A DNA stretch of 64,000 nucleotides from Pseudomonas graminis (GCF_013201545.1 NZ_CP053746.1:1763001-1827000), one strand, 5' to 3'; positions 12,664 through 21,690 are shown, counted from the stretch's first letter. Notes: generated by a model from the sequence alone, not told the origin. Numbers and translations are program-made.

Positions 12664-14253
12664 TTACTTCACGTTCACTTTTGAGAAATCCTGACGACCA
12701 AACGGGCTGACGCTGTAGCCCTCGACATTCTTGCGGATCAGGGCATAGGCTGTTGGATGTGCGAGCGGCAGCCACAGTGCCTGCTTCTGGATTTGCTCTT
12801 GAGCCTGGTGATACAGCGTGCTGCGCTGCGCCTGATCGGTCACGGCCTTGCCCTTGCTGATCAGCTTGTCCAGCCCCTCGTCGCAATAGCGCGCGAAGTT
12901 GGTGCCGGATTTGACTGCAGCGCAGGAGAACTGCGGTGTCAGGAAGTTATCCGGATCGCCGTTATCACCCGACCACCCCATGAACAGCAGGTCATGCTCA
13001 CCGGTTTTGGCGCGGCGAATCAGCTCACCCCATTCAATGACCTTGATCTCTGCCTTGATCCCTACCGCTGCCAGATCGCTCTGCAGTAACTGCGCGCCGG
13101 CGTTCGGGTTGGGATTAAGCAAGCTGCCCGACGGCCGAGTCCAGATCGTCGTCTTGAAGCCGTCTTTCAGCCCGGCCTTGGCCAGCAGCTCCCTGGCTTT
13201 CGCCACGTCATGCTTGTAGCCCGGCAGGTCACTGGCGTAGCCCCAGGTGTTAGGCGGATACGGACCGTTGGCCGGGCGCGCCGATCCTTCGAACACCGCT
13301 TTCAGGTAAGTATCTTTGTCGAACGCCAGGTTAATTGCCTGACGCACTTCCGGCTTGTCCAGCGGAGGGTGCTGACTGTTGATCGCCAGGAAAGCGGTCA
13401 TGAAGGCGTCGGTCTTTTCGACCCTCAAGTTTGAATCCTTCGCGGCCTCAGCGACATCCAGCGGCTTGGGAGACAGGGCAACCTGGCATTCATTGCGGCG
13501 AATGCGTTGCAGGCGAACGTTGGCGTCCGGGGTGATCGCGTAGACCAGCGTATCGACGGCGGGCTTGCCGGCGAAGTAATCCGGATTGGACTCGTAACGC
13601 ACCACCGAGTCTTTCTGGAAGCGTTTGAAGACGAATGGGCCGGTGCCGATTGGCTGGCTATTAAGCTTCTCCGGAGTGCCAGCCTTCAACAGCTGCGCGG
13701 TGTACTCGGCGGAATAAATAGAAGCGAAACCCATGCTGAGCGTCGCCAGAAAAGTCGCGTCCGGGTGATCCAGAGTGATGCGCACTGTGTTGGCGTCGGT
13801 CGCTTCGACTTTCTTGATGAGCGATGGCCATTGCATGGATTGCGCGTGGGGGAAGCCCTGCACAGCGACCTTATTCCACGGATTGGCCGGATCGAGCATG
13901 CGCTGGAAGCTGAACACCACGTCATCAGCGTTGAGCTCACGCGTGGGGGTGAAATAGTCGGTGTGATGGAATTTCACGCCAGCGCGAAGTTTGAAGTCGT
14001 AGGTCAGCCCGTCAGGCGACACATTCCAGCTCTGCGCCAGGCTCGGGACAAGCTTGGCGTCCTTGGCGTCATAGTCCACCAGGCGATTCATCAGCACGTC
14101 GGCCGACGCGTTCGTGGTGGTCAGCGAGTTGTACTGCACCACGTCGAAGCCTTCGGGGCTGGCTTCCGTGCAGACGCTCAGCGTCGTTGCCGCCTGGGCC
14201 AGTAATGGCGTGGACAGGGACGCGAGCAACAGGGGTAGAACGGCTAGGCGCAT
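12664..14253 (-). CDS. ABC transporter solute-binding protein, dipeptide/oligopeptide type (SBP_bac_5)
   Basis: A 529-residue periplasmic protein of the DppA/OppA family. A signal peptide (about residues 1-20, hydrophobic core LAVLPLLLASL, AQA cleavage site) precedes the two-lobed binding domain, with family signatures ADDVVFSFQRM and GTGPFVFKRF. The start at 14253 follows AAGGAAAA; the frame runs on upstream without a ribosome site. No permease or ATPase gene is adjacent, so it must share a transporter encoded elsewhere. Substrate unproven. Confidence 0.88.
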   Translation of the reverse strand: MRLAVLPLLLASLSTPLLAQAATTLSVCTEASPEGFDVVQYNSLTTTNASADVLMNRLVDYDAKDAKLVPSLAQSWNVSPDGLTYDFKLRAGVKFHHTDYFTPTRELNADDVVFSFQRMLDPANPWNKVAVQGFPHAQSMQWPSLIKKVEATDANTVRITLDHPDATFLATLSMGFASIYSAEYTAQLLKAGTPEKLNSQPIGTGPFVFKRFQKDSVVRYESNPDYFAGKPAVDTLVYAITPDANVRLQRIRRNECQVALSPKPLDVAEAAKDSNLRVEKTDAFMTAFLAINSQHPPLDKPEVRQAINLAFDKDTYLKAVFEGSARPANGPYPPNTWGYASDLPGYKHDVAKARELLAKAGLKDGFKTTIWTRPSGSLLNPNPNAGAQLLQSDLAAVGIKAEIKVIEWGELIRRAKTGEHDLLFMGWSGDNGDPDNFLTPQFSCAAVKSGTNFARYCDEGLDKLISKGKAVTDQAQRSTLYHQAQEQIQKQALWLPLAHPTAYALIRKNVEGYSVSPFGRQDFSKVNVK

Positions 14254-14616
14254 GGCGATTTTCCTTTCAGAGAGAGCCCATCTGCCGGCGCAGTCTGGAG
14301 AGTCAGTAACCCTAGACCATCGATTGGCGCAGAACAATCGCCGCTGCGCGACGAGTGGTATATTTCCCGCCGCGCCTAACGCCGCTGGCGTTACCGGGTT
14401 GAATGGCGCGGCTATCTGGCAGGCAATTCGTGGTTTGTGTTGTTGCACCGGGGGCTTTCTGGTATAAAGCAGCGCTCTTTTCTAGGGGCCCGCTGCCTTC
14501 ACCGCAGGTGTGGCCGGTAAGACCCCTGAAGAAACGCGGCGCCTGGCGCCAAATGACTGAGAGATTAAGCGGCCAACCCATGCCGGGTTGGGCATGTGGT
14601 TTTAGAGGGCTGAGGC
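14254..14616. promoter_or_regulatory. rpmB: divergent control region and rpmB leader
   Basis: This 363-bp region has no gene. A sigma-70-like promoter faces rpmB: TTGTTG at 14440-14445, a 17-bp spacer, TATAAA at 14463-14468. The leader of about 140 bases that follows can fold as CCAACCC/GGGTTGG (14573-14591) or as a competing ATGCC/GGCAT hairpin beginning at 14580. No clear promoter for the leftward gene was identified. Confidence 0.6.
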
Positions 14617-14853
14617 ATGTCGAGAGTATGTCAAGTTACCGGTAAGGGTCCGGTAACCGGGAATAACATTTCCCACGCAAACAACAAAACCCGTCGTCGT
14701 TTCCTGCCAAACCTGCAGCATCACCGCTTCTGGGTTGAAGAAGAGAAACGCTTCGTACGTCTGCGCGTATCTGCTAAAGGCATGCGTATCATCGACAAGC
14801 GTGGTATCACGGTTGTTCTGGCCGAAATCCGCCGTGCTGGCGCGAAGGTCTAA
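14617..14853 (+). CDS. rpmB: 50S ribosomal protein L28
   Basis: A 78-residue L28 ([45 protein letters not shown]). It lacks the paired cysteines of zinc-binding L28 forms. First gene of the rpmB-rpmG operon, with 11 bp before rpmG. Confidence 0.98.
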   Translation: MSRVCQVTGKGPVTGNNISHANNKTRRRFLPNLQHHRFWVEEEKRFVRLRVSAKGMRIIDKRGITVVLAEIRRAGAKV

Positions 14854-14864
14854 GGGAGAAAATC

Positions 14865-15020
14865 ATGCGTGAATTGATCCGTTTGGTGTCGACCGCTAAC
14901 ACCGGCCACTTCTACACCACCGACAAGAACAAGCGCACGACTCCGGACAAAATCGAAATTAAAAAATTCGATCCGGTTGTTCGTAAGCACGTGATCTACA
15001 AAGAAGCCAAAATCAAGTAA
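14865..15020 (+). CDS. rpmG: 50S ribosomal protein L33
   Basis: A 51-residue L33 starting [17 protein letters not shown] and ending YKEAKIK. It has no cysteine, so it is the zinc-independent form. GGGAGA lies upstream of the ATG. The gene ends at a strong terminator. Confidence 0.97.
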   Translation: MRELIRLVSTANTGHFYTTDKNKRTTPDKIEIKKFDPVVRKHVIYKEAKIK

Positions 15021-15038
15021 TTGATTTTTGCGTCTTAC

Positions 15039-15068
15039 AAAAAAGCCCGCAGCGATGCGGGCTTTTTT
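15039..15068. terminator. bidirectional intrinsic terminator after rpmG
   Basis: An A-run, GCCCGC, a six-base loop, GCGGGC and a T-run. It serves both rpmG and the convergent cupin gene. Confidence 0.9.
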
Positions 15069-15080
15069 GTGGGCGATCAT

Positions 15081-15443
15081 TCAGGCCTTCTGTTCGAACA
15101 CCACATAGATCTTGCGGCATGCCTCCAGCACTTCCCACGTGCCTTTGAATCCTGCTGGAATCACAAATCGATCGCCCGCGCGCAGGGTTTTCGACTTGCC
15201 TGCGTTGTCACGGATGATCGAGACGCCCTGCACGATTTCACAGTATTCATGCTCGGTGTAGTTCACTTTCCACTGACCGACTTCCCCTTCCCAGACGCCT
15301 GCATTCAGCTGCCCGCATGGGCTGTTGTAGTGGTTGTAAACCGTCTGATTAGGCTCGCCTTTGAGAATCTTTTCGGCGGCAGGGGTGAAACGCTCCGCTG
15401 CGGTAGTGGCTTCGCTGAAGTCGACGATGCTTTCGATGCTCAT
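15081..15443 (-). CDS. cupin domain protein (DUF861/EutQ-like)
   Basis: A 120-residue single cupin. Residues 55-115 match the cupin_3 pattern: WKVNYTEHEYCEIVQGVSII, then AGDRFVIPAGFKGTWEV. These small proteins often sit beside amine or sugar catabolic genes. This one is divergent from the KauB-like gene, with 259 bp between starts. Substrate and activity unknown. Confidence 0.85.
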   Translation of the reverse strand: MSIESIVDFSEATTAAERFTPAAEKILKGEPNQTVYNHYNSPCGQLNAGVWEGEVGQWKVNYTEHEYCEIVQGVSIIRDNAGKSKTLRAGDRFVIPAGFKGTWEVLEACRKIYVVFEQKA

Positions 15444-15551
15444 ATCTGATTCCTGAAGTGGGCGCTGCGTGATTGTTGCTCGCCGAGGGCCGGATGGAAA
15501 GCGCAGGCGAGCCCAGGCGGCTGTTGAATAAAATGCACGATCCGGTCAGGT

Positions 15552-15589
15552 TTCGCCCACTTATGTCCAATATATTGGAAATTCGCCCA
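15552..15589. promoter_or_regulatory. perfect 14-bp palindrome flanked by direct repeats, upstream of the KauB-like gene
   Basis: TCCAATATATTGGA at 15566-15579 is a perfect palindrome. It is framed by the octamer TTCGCCCA at 15552-15559 and 15582-15589, 30 bp apart. It lies in the divergent region between the cupin and aldehyde dehydrogenase genes and looks like an operator. PauR, encoded at 27405-27953, is a candidate binder by pathway logic only. Confidence 0.5.
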
Positions 15590-15702
15590 ATGCTGGTTTA
15601 GGGTGGCGAATGCCTTCGGCCGATCCGATGACGCGTCAGGCCCTGTCCTGAAGCCCGATTGGAGTACGAAGACGCGCCTATTTCATAAGAGGAGGACGTT
15701 TC

Positions 15703-17196
15703 ATGACCACCCTGACTCATGCTGACTGGGAACAACGCGCCCAGGATCTGAAAATCGAAGGCCGTGCTTTCATCAACGGTGAATACACAGACGCCGCATC
15801 CGGCTCGACGTTCGACTGCATCAGTCCGGTCGATGGCCGCTTCCTCGCTCACGTTGCCAGTTGTGACGCCGCCGATGCCCAGCGCGCCGTTGAAAACGCC
15901 CGGGCCACGTTCAACTCCGGCGTCTGGTCGCGATTGGCGCCGGCCAAGCGCAAGGCAGCCATGCTTCGTTTGGCCGAGCTGATCAACGAGAACGTCGAAG
16001 AGCTCGCGCTGCTCGAAACCCTCGACATGGGCAAGCCCATCAGCGACTCCTACGGCATCGACATTCCTGGCTCCGCTCAGGCGTTGAGCTGGAGCGGTGA
16101 GGCCATCGACAAGCTATATGACGAAGTGGCGCCCACGCCGCACGATCAATTGGGCCTGGTGACTCGCGAGCCGATCGGTGTTGTAGCGGCCATCGTGCCG
16201 TGGAATTTCCCGCTGTTGATGGCTTCCTGGAAGCTGGGTCCTGCGCTGTCGAGCGGCAACTCGGTAATCCTCAAGCCGTCGGAAAAATCCCCGCTGACCG
16301 CCATCCGGGTTGCTCAGCTCGCCATTGAGGCCGGTATTCCGGCCGGCGTGCTGAATGTGCTACCGGGTTACGGCCACACCGTGGGTAAGGCACTGGCGCT
16401 ACACATGGATGTCGACACGGCGGTGTTCACCGGTTCGACGAAGATCGCCAAGCAGTTACTGATCTACTCGGGCGAATCGAACATGAAGCGCGTCTGGCTG
16501 GAAGCCGGCGGCAAAAGCCCGAATATCGTCTTCGCCGATGCGCCGGATCTGCAGGCGGCGGCGGAATCCGCGGCCAGCGCAATTGCTTTCAACCAGGGCG
16601 AGGTCTGTACGGCCGGCTCCCGCCTGTTGGTCGAGCGCTCGATCAAGGACAAATTCCTGCCGATGGTGATCGAAGCGCTTAAAGCCTGGAAGCCGGGTAA
16701 CCCGCTTGATCCGTCAACCACCGTCGGCGCGCTGGTCGATACCCAGCAGATGAACACCGTACTGTCGTACATCGAAGCCGGCCACACCGACGGCGCCAAG
16801 CTCGTCGTCGGCGGCAAGCGCATTCTTCAGGAAACCGGCGGCACCTACGTCGAGCCGACGATTTTCGACGGCGTGACCAATGCCATGAAGATCGCTCAGG
16901 AAGAGATCTTCGGGCCAGTGCTCTCTGTGCTGACCTTCGATACCGCTGAAGAAGCCATTCAGATTGCCAACGACACGCCTTACGGCCTGGCCGCGGCGGT
17001 GTGGACGGCTGACTTGTCCAAGGCGCATCTGACCGCGAAGGCGTTGCGCGCTGGCAGCGTGTGGGTCAATCAGTACGATGGCGGCGACATGACTGCGCCG
17101 TTTGGTGGCTTCAAGCAGTCCGGCAACGGGCGCGACAAGTCGCTGCACGCGTTCGATAAATACACCGAGCTGAAAGCGACCTGGATCAAGCTGTAA
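15703..17196 (+). CDS. kauB: NAD(P)-dependent aldehyde dehydrogenase, KauB/PuuC-like
   Basis: A 497-residue aldehyde dehydrogenase with general base Glu267 (LEAGGKSPN) and catalytic Cys302 (NQGEVCTAG). By similarity to P. aeruginosa KauB and E. coli PuuC it should oxidise omega-amino or guanidino aldehydes from putrescine, agmatine and related amines. AGAGGAGG precedes the ATG. Its neighbours (MFS carrier, PuuB-type oxidase, PauR) support an amine catabolic role. In P. aeruginosa, as I recall, an aminotransferase gene (gabT2) sits beside it; none is present here. A terminator follows. Confidence 0.85.
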   Translation: MTTLTHADWEQRAQDLKIEGRAFINGEYTDAASGSTFDCISPVDGRFLAHVASCDAADAQRAVENARATFNSGVWSRLAPAKRKAAMLRLAELINENVEELALLETLDMGKPISDSYGIDIPGSAQALSWSGEAIDKLYDEVAPTPHDQLGLVTREPIGVVAAIVPWNFPLLMASWKLGPALSSGNSVILKPSEKSPLTAIRVAQLAIEAGIPAGVLNVLPGYGHTVGKALALHMDVDTAVFTGSTKIAKQLLIYSGESNMKRVWLEAGGKSPNIVFADAPDLQAAAESAASAIAFNQGEVCTAGSRLLVERSIKDKFLPMVIEALKAWKPGNPLDPSTTVGALVDTQQMNTVLSYIEAGHTDGAKLVVGGKRILQETGGTYVEPTIFDGVTNAMKIAQEEIFGPVLSVLTFDTAEEAIQIANDTPYGLAAAVWTADLSKAHLTAKALRAGSVWVNQYDGGDMTAPFGGFKQSGNGRDKSLHAFDKYTELKATWIKL

Positions 17197-17240
17197 GCGG
17201 CCGCGCGCGCTTCAACACTCAGGCGCTGTAAAAACCAACG

Positions 17241-17274
17241 CAGCCGGGCTTTCATCAAAGCCCGGCTGTTTTGT
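17241..17274 (+). terminator. intrinsic terminator after the KauB-like gene
   Basis: Perfect stem AGCCGGGCTTT/AAAGCCCGGCT with a four-base loop, followed by GTTTTGTTT. Confidence 0.85.
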
Positions 17275-17304
17275 TTCGTCCTTTTGAGCCACAGGAGCGT
17301 GGTG

Positions 17305-18450
17305 ATGCGTTGGGGTACTTATTTCGCTGTGCTGGCGTCGGTATTGAGCGTCGGTCTGGCGCTGGGCGTGAGCATGCCGCTGGTGTCCCTGCGGCTGGAG
17401 GCCTGGGGTTACGGTGCGTTTGCCATTGGCGTCATGGCTGCGATGCCGGCCATTGGCGTGCTGCTGGGCGCAAGTCTTGCCAGCCGGCTCGCTTCAAGAC
17501 TCGGTACCGCCAACCTGATGCGGCTGTGCCTGTGGGCCGGGTCATTTTCAGTGGGTTTGCTGGCGTTATTGCCCAATTACTGGATCTGGCTGGTATTGAG
17601 GCTGATGCTCGGGACGATCCTGACCATCGTCTTCGTGCTCGGCGAGAGCTGGATCAACCAGTTGGTGATCGAACGGCTGCGCGGCAAGCTGGTGGCGCTG
17701 TACGGCAGTTCCTACGCGCTGAGTCAGTTGGGCGGGCCGGTGCTGCTGGGTTTCATTGGCACGGAAGCAGATTATGGGTTCTGGGTCGGGACCCTGTTGC
17801 TGGCGGTATCGCCGTTTCTATTGCTGGGCAGAACAGGCGCGCCGAGCGCGGAATCCAGCCATGTGACGCTGCGCGATCTCGGCGGCTTCTGTCGGAGTTT
17901 GCCGGCCATTGCGTGGGCCATCGCTTTATTCGCCGGGTTTGAAGCGATGATTCTGACCTTGCTGCCGGTGTATTGCCTGCAACAGGGCTTCACGCCTGAA
18001 GTGGCTTTGGCGATGGTCAGCACCGTGGTGGTGGGTGATGCGCTTCTGCAACTGCCGATTGGTGCGCTGGCCGACAGGGTGTCGCGTCGGCGGCTGTTTT
18101 CCGGGTGTGCGCTGGTGCTGATGGTGTCGAGCCTGGCGATCCCGCTGCTGGTCGACACAATCGCCATCTGGCCGCTGTGGGTACTGTTCGGCGCCAGTGC
18201 GGGCGGGTTGTTCACGCTGTCGCTGATTTTGATTGGCGAGCGCTACCGCGATGACGCTTTGGTGCGCGCCAATGCCCATGTCGCTCAGCTGTGGGGGATC
18301 GGTTGCCTGCTCGGCCCCTTGGCGGCAGGCGCTGGCAGCCAGTGGGTCAGCGGTCAGGCGCTGCCGTTGCTGATGGCGGCGGGGGCGCTGGGGTTGGTGA
18401 TCCTGTCCCAGCGTCCCAAGGCCTTTGGAGCGCAGGCGGTGGCGGCTTAA
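17305..18450 (+). CDS. MFS transporter
   Basis: A 381-residue major facilitator with about twelve hydrophobic segments. The loop after TM2 includes ASRLASRLGTANLMR and the central loop ADRVSRRRLF resembles the family's second repeat. AGGAG at 17293-17297 supports ATG 17305 over a TTG seven codons earlier. The final TAA shares bases with the stop of the convergent phospholipase D-like gene. Substrate unknown; position after the KauB-like gene hints at an amine or amino acid. Confidence 0.85.
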   Translation: MRWGTYFAVLASVLSVGLALGVSMPLVSLRLEAWGYGAFAIGVMAAMPAIGVLLGASLASRLASRLGTANLMRLCLWAGSFSVGLLALLPNYWIWLVLRLMLGTILTIVFVLGESWINQLVIERLRGKLVALYGSSYALSQLGGPVLLGFIGTEADYGFWVGTLLLAVSPFLLLGRTGAPSAESSHVTLRDLGGFCRSLPAIAWAIALFAGFEAMILTLLPVYCLQQGFTPEVALAMVSTVVVGDALLQLPIGALADRVSRRRLFSGCALVLMVSSLAIPLLVDTIAIWPLWVLFGASAGGLFTLSLILIGERYRDDALVRANAHVAQLWGIGCLLGPLAAGAGSQWVSGQALPLLMAAGALGLVILSQRPKAFGAQAVAA

Positions 18451-20051
18451 AGCATCTTTTCCAGGCCGACTGCCGTGCTGAACCAGGCGTTCATCCGGCG
18501 CCACCAGTCGCCAGGCTCTTTGGACAGCGTGTGGATTTTGCCGTTGTCCTCGGTCACCCACACCAGCCGGTTGTTTTCCAGCTTGACCTGATAGCTGATG
18601 GCCGGCGCCATACCCTGAAGCGCCAGCTCGCGCAGGTATTCGGTCAGCTCGGGGCTATCGACCAGCACGCCGACTTCGGTGTTCCACAGCACTGACCGTG
18701 GATCGAAATTGAACGAACCCACGAACATCTTCTGTCGATCAAAAATCATCGCCTTGCTGTGCAGGCTCGATTCCGAGCCGCCCTTGATCAGGTTTGTGTG
18801 CAGAAATGCAGGTCCGCTGCCCTTGGCGTTGCTCGGATCACCTGGCTGACGGCGCAGTTCGAATAGCTGCACGCCGTGCTCCAGCAGTGCTCGGCGGTAG
18901 GGCGCGTAACCGCCGTGTACCGCCGGCACGTCGGTGGCCTCCAGCGAATTCGTCAGCAGGTTCACCGACACGCCTTTGTCCGAGAGTCCGGTCAGGTACA
19001 CCAAGCCTTCCTGCCCGGGCACGAAATAGGCTGAGATCAGCATCAGTTCCTTGTGCACGCGGCCCAGATCAGGACTCAATTGAGTCGCCAGCAGCAGATG
19101 CGGGTCGGGCTCGCCCCGTGACAGCACCTTGGTCGGCGCGTCCCACAACGCCTGGTTGTGCGCCCAGATCAGCTCATTGAGCCAAGTCTTCATGCGCGGG
19201 TGAGTCCGATAGTCCATCAGCCGTTCATACAGGGCCTTCTTCTCAACGTGGGCCTGATCCAGCGACTCGGCCAGCAGAGCGCGCGCTTTGGTCAGATCCT
19301 TACGATCGGGTGGCCAGTAGAGGAAGTCGTTGATCGGCTTGCTGAGCGCGCTGTTCCAGTACTGATCGAAACTGTGACCCAGCTGTTCCGCCACCGGGCC
19401 CACGCTGAGCATGTCGATGTCGGTGAAATTCAGATTGGGTTCGGCGTCGAAATACTCGTCACCCAGATTGCGCCCGCCGACGATGGCCACGGCGCCGTCG
19501 GCCAGCCACAGCTTATTGTGCATGCGTCGATGCTGCTGGGACAGATTGAACAGCCGGCCCAGATTACGGGTGGCGCCCATGCTGCGGCCCAGATTGAGCG
19601 GATTGAACAGGCGAATCTGAATGTTCGGGTGCGCAGCGAGTGTGGCGATGACTTCATCCAGCCCGTCGCTGGTGGTGTCGTCCAGCAGGATGCGCACGCG
19701 GACGCCGCGGTCGGCAGCTTTGAGCAATTCGTCAACCAGTGCCCGCGTGCTCAGGCCGTCGTGAACGATGTAGTACTGCAGATCCAGGCTGGTTTTGGCG
19801 TTGCGAATCAGCTCGGCGCGGGCCATGAAGGCTTCGGTGCTGTTGGGCAGCAGGCGGAAGCCTGAGCGCCCTTCGTGAGGTGCGGCCTGGGCCATGATCG
19901 AGCGGCCGAACGAGGACTGCGCCGCCGGCAGCGTCTGACTCGGTCCGTCAGGGGCGGGCGTGTGCGCACAACCGCTGAGGCCGAGGGCGAGAGCCAGAAG
20001 GAGGGGCACCGCCCGTAAGTTCGTCAACGCGGTCATCCGAAAATCAGTCAT
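18447..20051 (-). CDS. phospholipase D/cardiolipin synthase-like lipoprotein
   Basis: A 534-residue PLD-superfamily protein with two HxK motifs: HNKLWLADGAVAIVGGRN in the first half and HSKAMIFD near residue 430. The N-terminus ends in lipobox LSGC (Cys about 28), so it should be a lipid-anchored envelope protein, unlike cytoplasmic-membrane cardiolipin synthases. The start at 20051 gives a proper lipoprotein signal, but no good ribosome site is near; a Met five codons later is an alternative. Its substrate is probably a phospholipid. Confidence 0.83.
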   Translation of the reverse strand: MTDFRMTALTNLRAVPLLLALALGLSGCAHTPAPDGPSQTLPAAQSSFGRSIMAQAAPHEGRSGFRLLPNSTEAFMARAELIRNAKTSLDLQYYIVHDGLSTRALVDELLKAADRGVRVRILLDDTTSDGLDEVIATLAAHPNIQIRLFNPLNLGRSMGATRNLGRLFNLSQQHRRMHNKLWLADGAVAIVGGRNLGDEYFDAEPNLNFTDIDMLSVGPVAEQLGHSFDQYWNSALSKPINDFLYWPPDRKDLTKARALLAESLDQAHVEKKALYERLMDYRTHPRMKTWLNELIWAHNQALWDAPTKVLSRGEPDPHLLLATQLSPDLGRVHKELMLISAYFVPGQEGLVYLTGLSDKGVSVNLLTNSLEATDVPAVHGGYAPYRRALLEHGVQLFELRRQPGDPSNAKGSGPAFLHTNLIKGGSESSLHSKAMIFDRQKMFVGSFNFDPRSVLWNTEVGVLVDSPELTEYLRELALQGMAPAISYQVKLENNRLVWVTEDNGKIHTLSKEPGDWWRRMNAWFSTAVGLEKML

Positions 20052-20128
20052 GGCGATATGACCGCGCTTTCTCCTAAAGGTTAAAAGCCGCAAATGGTTA
20101 AAAGCTTCAAAAGGTTTAGCTGCAAAGG

Positions 20129-21556
20129 TCATGCAGGGTCGGTCCGCTGCATGAGCAGCGCCGTGGCAGCGCCGACCTTGCGCACCGCGTCCTCGATTTG
20201 CGCGGTCGGCTTGGCGGCGAAGTTCATCCGCAGGCAGTTTCTGTATTTGCCGGACGCTGAAAAGATGCTGCCGACGGCAATCTGTACGCCTTGCCCCTGC
20301 AGCGCGCGGTTCAGGCGCAACGAATCGAAGTCTTCCGGCAGCTCGATCCACAGCATGAAGCCGCCTTGGGGACGGCTCACACGGGTGCCCTCTGGAAAAT
20401 AACGCGTGACCCAGCCGGTCATCAGGTCGCGACTGCGCTGGTACTGTCCACGCATCCGGCGCATATGCGGTTCGTAGTGCCCGGCCTTGAGAAAATCGGA
20501 GATCGCCAGTTGCGGCTGGGTCGCGGTGGAGCCGGTGCTGATGTATTTCATGTGCAGGGCGCGATCAAGGTATCGGCCGGGGGCGACCCATCCGACGCGC
20601 AACCCCGGCGCCAACGTCTTGGAAAACGAGCTGCAGAGCAGGACGCGGCCGTCTTCGTCGAAGGATTTGATCGTGCGCGGGCGAGGGTAGGTGTAGGCCA
20701 GATCGCCATACACATCGTCTTCGATGATCGCCACATCGAAGCGTTGCGCCAGGGTCAGCAGTGCGCGTTTACGGTCCTCCGGCATGATGTAGCCCAGCGG
20801 GTTGTTGCAGCTCGGCGTCAGCTGTATGGCCTTGATCGGCCACTGTTCCAGCGCCAACTCCAATGCGTCGAGGCTGATGCCGGTGAGCGGGTCGGTGGGG
20901 ATTTCCAGGGCTTTCATGCCCAGCCCCTTGAGCGCCTGCATGGCGCCGTGAAAGCTGGGCGAGTCAACTGCGACGATGTCGCCCGGCTGGCACACCGAAC
21001 GGATGCAGATGGCCAGCGCCTCTTGGGCGCCAGTGGTGATCACCAGATCGTCCGAATCGATGTTGGTGCCGGAATCCAGCAGCAGCCGCGCGACTTGTTC
21101 CCTCAGGCAGCGCCGACCGTGGATGTTGTCGTAATACAGCCCGGGCATGTCCGAGCGGCGGCTGATCCTGCCCAGCGCCTGGGTCAGTGGGCGCAAGGTC
21201 GGGCTGGTGACGTCGGGCATGCCGCGACCCAGTTGAACCACGTCCGGGCTGGGAGCAGCCCTAGCCAGTTCCAGCACTTGATCCCACTGGGAGATTTCCA
21301 CCGGGCGCTGCGCGGGCCGGCCGATCGCAGGCAGGGCGGGCGTCTTGCGGTCAGCCGGTACGAAATACCCGGACTTGGGACGTGGCAGTGCAAGGCCGTT
21401 GTCTTCCAGCAATCGATACGCCTGTTGCACCGTGCTCAGGCTGACGCCGTGCTCAAGACTCAACGCACGCACCGAGGGCAGTCGGTCCCCGGGGCGATAA
21501 AAGCCGTTTTCGATGCGCGTGCCAAGTAATTCGGCAAGGTTGACGTAGAGGGTCAT
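20129..21556 (-). CDS. MocR family regulator (GntR helix-turn-helix plus aminotransferase-like domain)
   Basis: A 475-residue MocR/GabR-type regulator. A winged HTH at residues 10-70 (YRPGDRLPSVRALS, LSTVQQAYRLLE) joins a class I aminotransferase-fold domain with the PLP lysine in SSFSKTLAPGLRVGW. Such proteins usually control amine, GABA or vitamin B6 genes. GGGA lies eight bases before the ATG at 21556. It is divergent from a small DUF1127 gene, with a dense set of repeats between them. Target unknown. Confidence 0.9.
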   Translation of the reverse strand: MTLYVNLAELLGTRIENGFYRPGDRLPSVRALSLEHGVSLSTVQQAYRLLEDNGLALPRPKSGYFVPADRKTPALPAIGRPAQRPVEISQWDQVLELARAAPSPDVVQLGRGMPDVTSPTLRPLTQALGRISRRSDMPGLYYDNIHGRRCLREQVARLLLDSGTNIDSDDLVITTGAQEALAICIRSVCQPGDIVAVDSPSFHGAMQALKGLGMKALEIPTDPLTGISLDALELALEQWPIKAIQLTPSCNNPLGYIMPEDRKRALLTLAQRFDVAIIEDDVYGDLAYTYPRPRTIKSFDEDGRVLLCSSFSKTLAPGLRVGWVAPGRYLDRALHMKYISTGSTATQPQLAISDFLKAGHYEPHMRRMRGQYQRSRDLMTGWVTRYFPEGTRVSRPQGGFMLWIELPEDFDSLRLNRALQGQGVQIAVGSIFSASGKYRNCLRMNFAAKPTAQIEDAVRKVGAATALLMQRTDPA

Positions 21557-21592
21557 GGCGTAATCCCACAAGGCGGAACGATCGGTAACCGA

Positions 21593-21690
21593 TACAGATG
21601 TGGGGAAAGTACAGCATTCAGCCCGGTTAGAAACCAATCTGTATGCAAAGAATAATAATTCTTTGGATCTGTAATGGTTTTGCATACAGA
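21593..21690. promoter_or_regulatory. nested inverted repeats between the MocR gene and the DUF1127 gene
   Basis: A 12-bp arm TCTGTATGCAAA (21638-21649) is perfectly repeated in inverse at 21679-21690. Inside lies a second perfect repeat, CAAAGAAT/ATTCTTTG (21646-21653 and 21658-21665). The heptamer ATCTGTA recurs at 21637 and 21667, and its complement TACAGAT at 21593. MocR regulators commonly bind repeats in their own divergent promoter, so this is the probable operator set. Confidence 0.6.
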
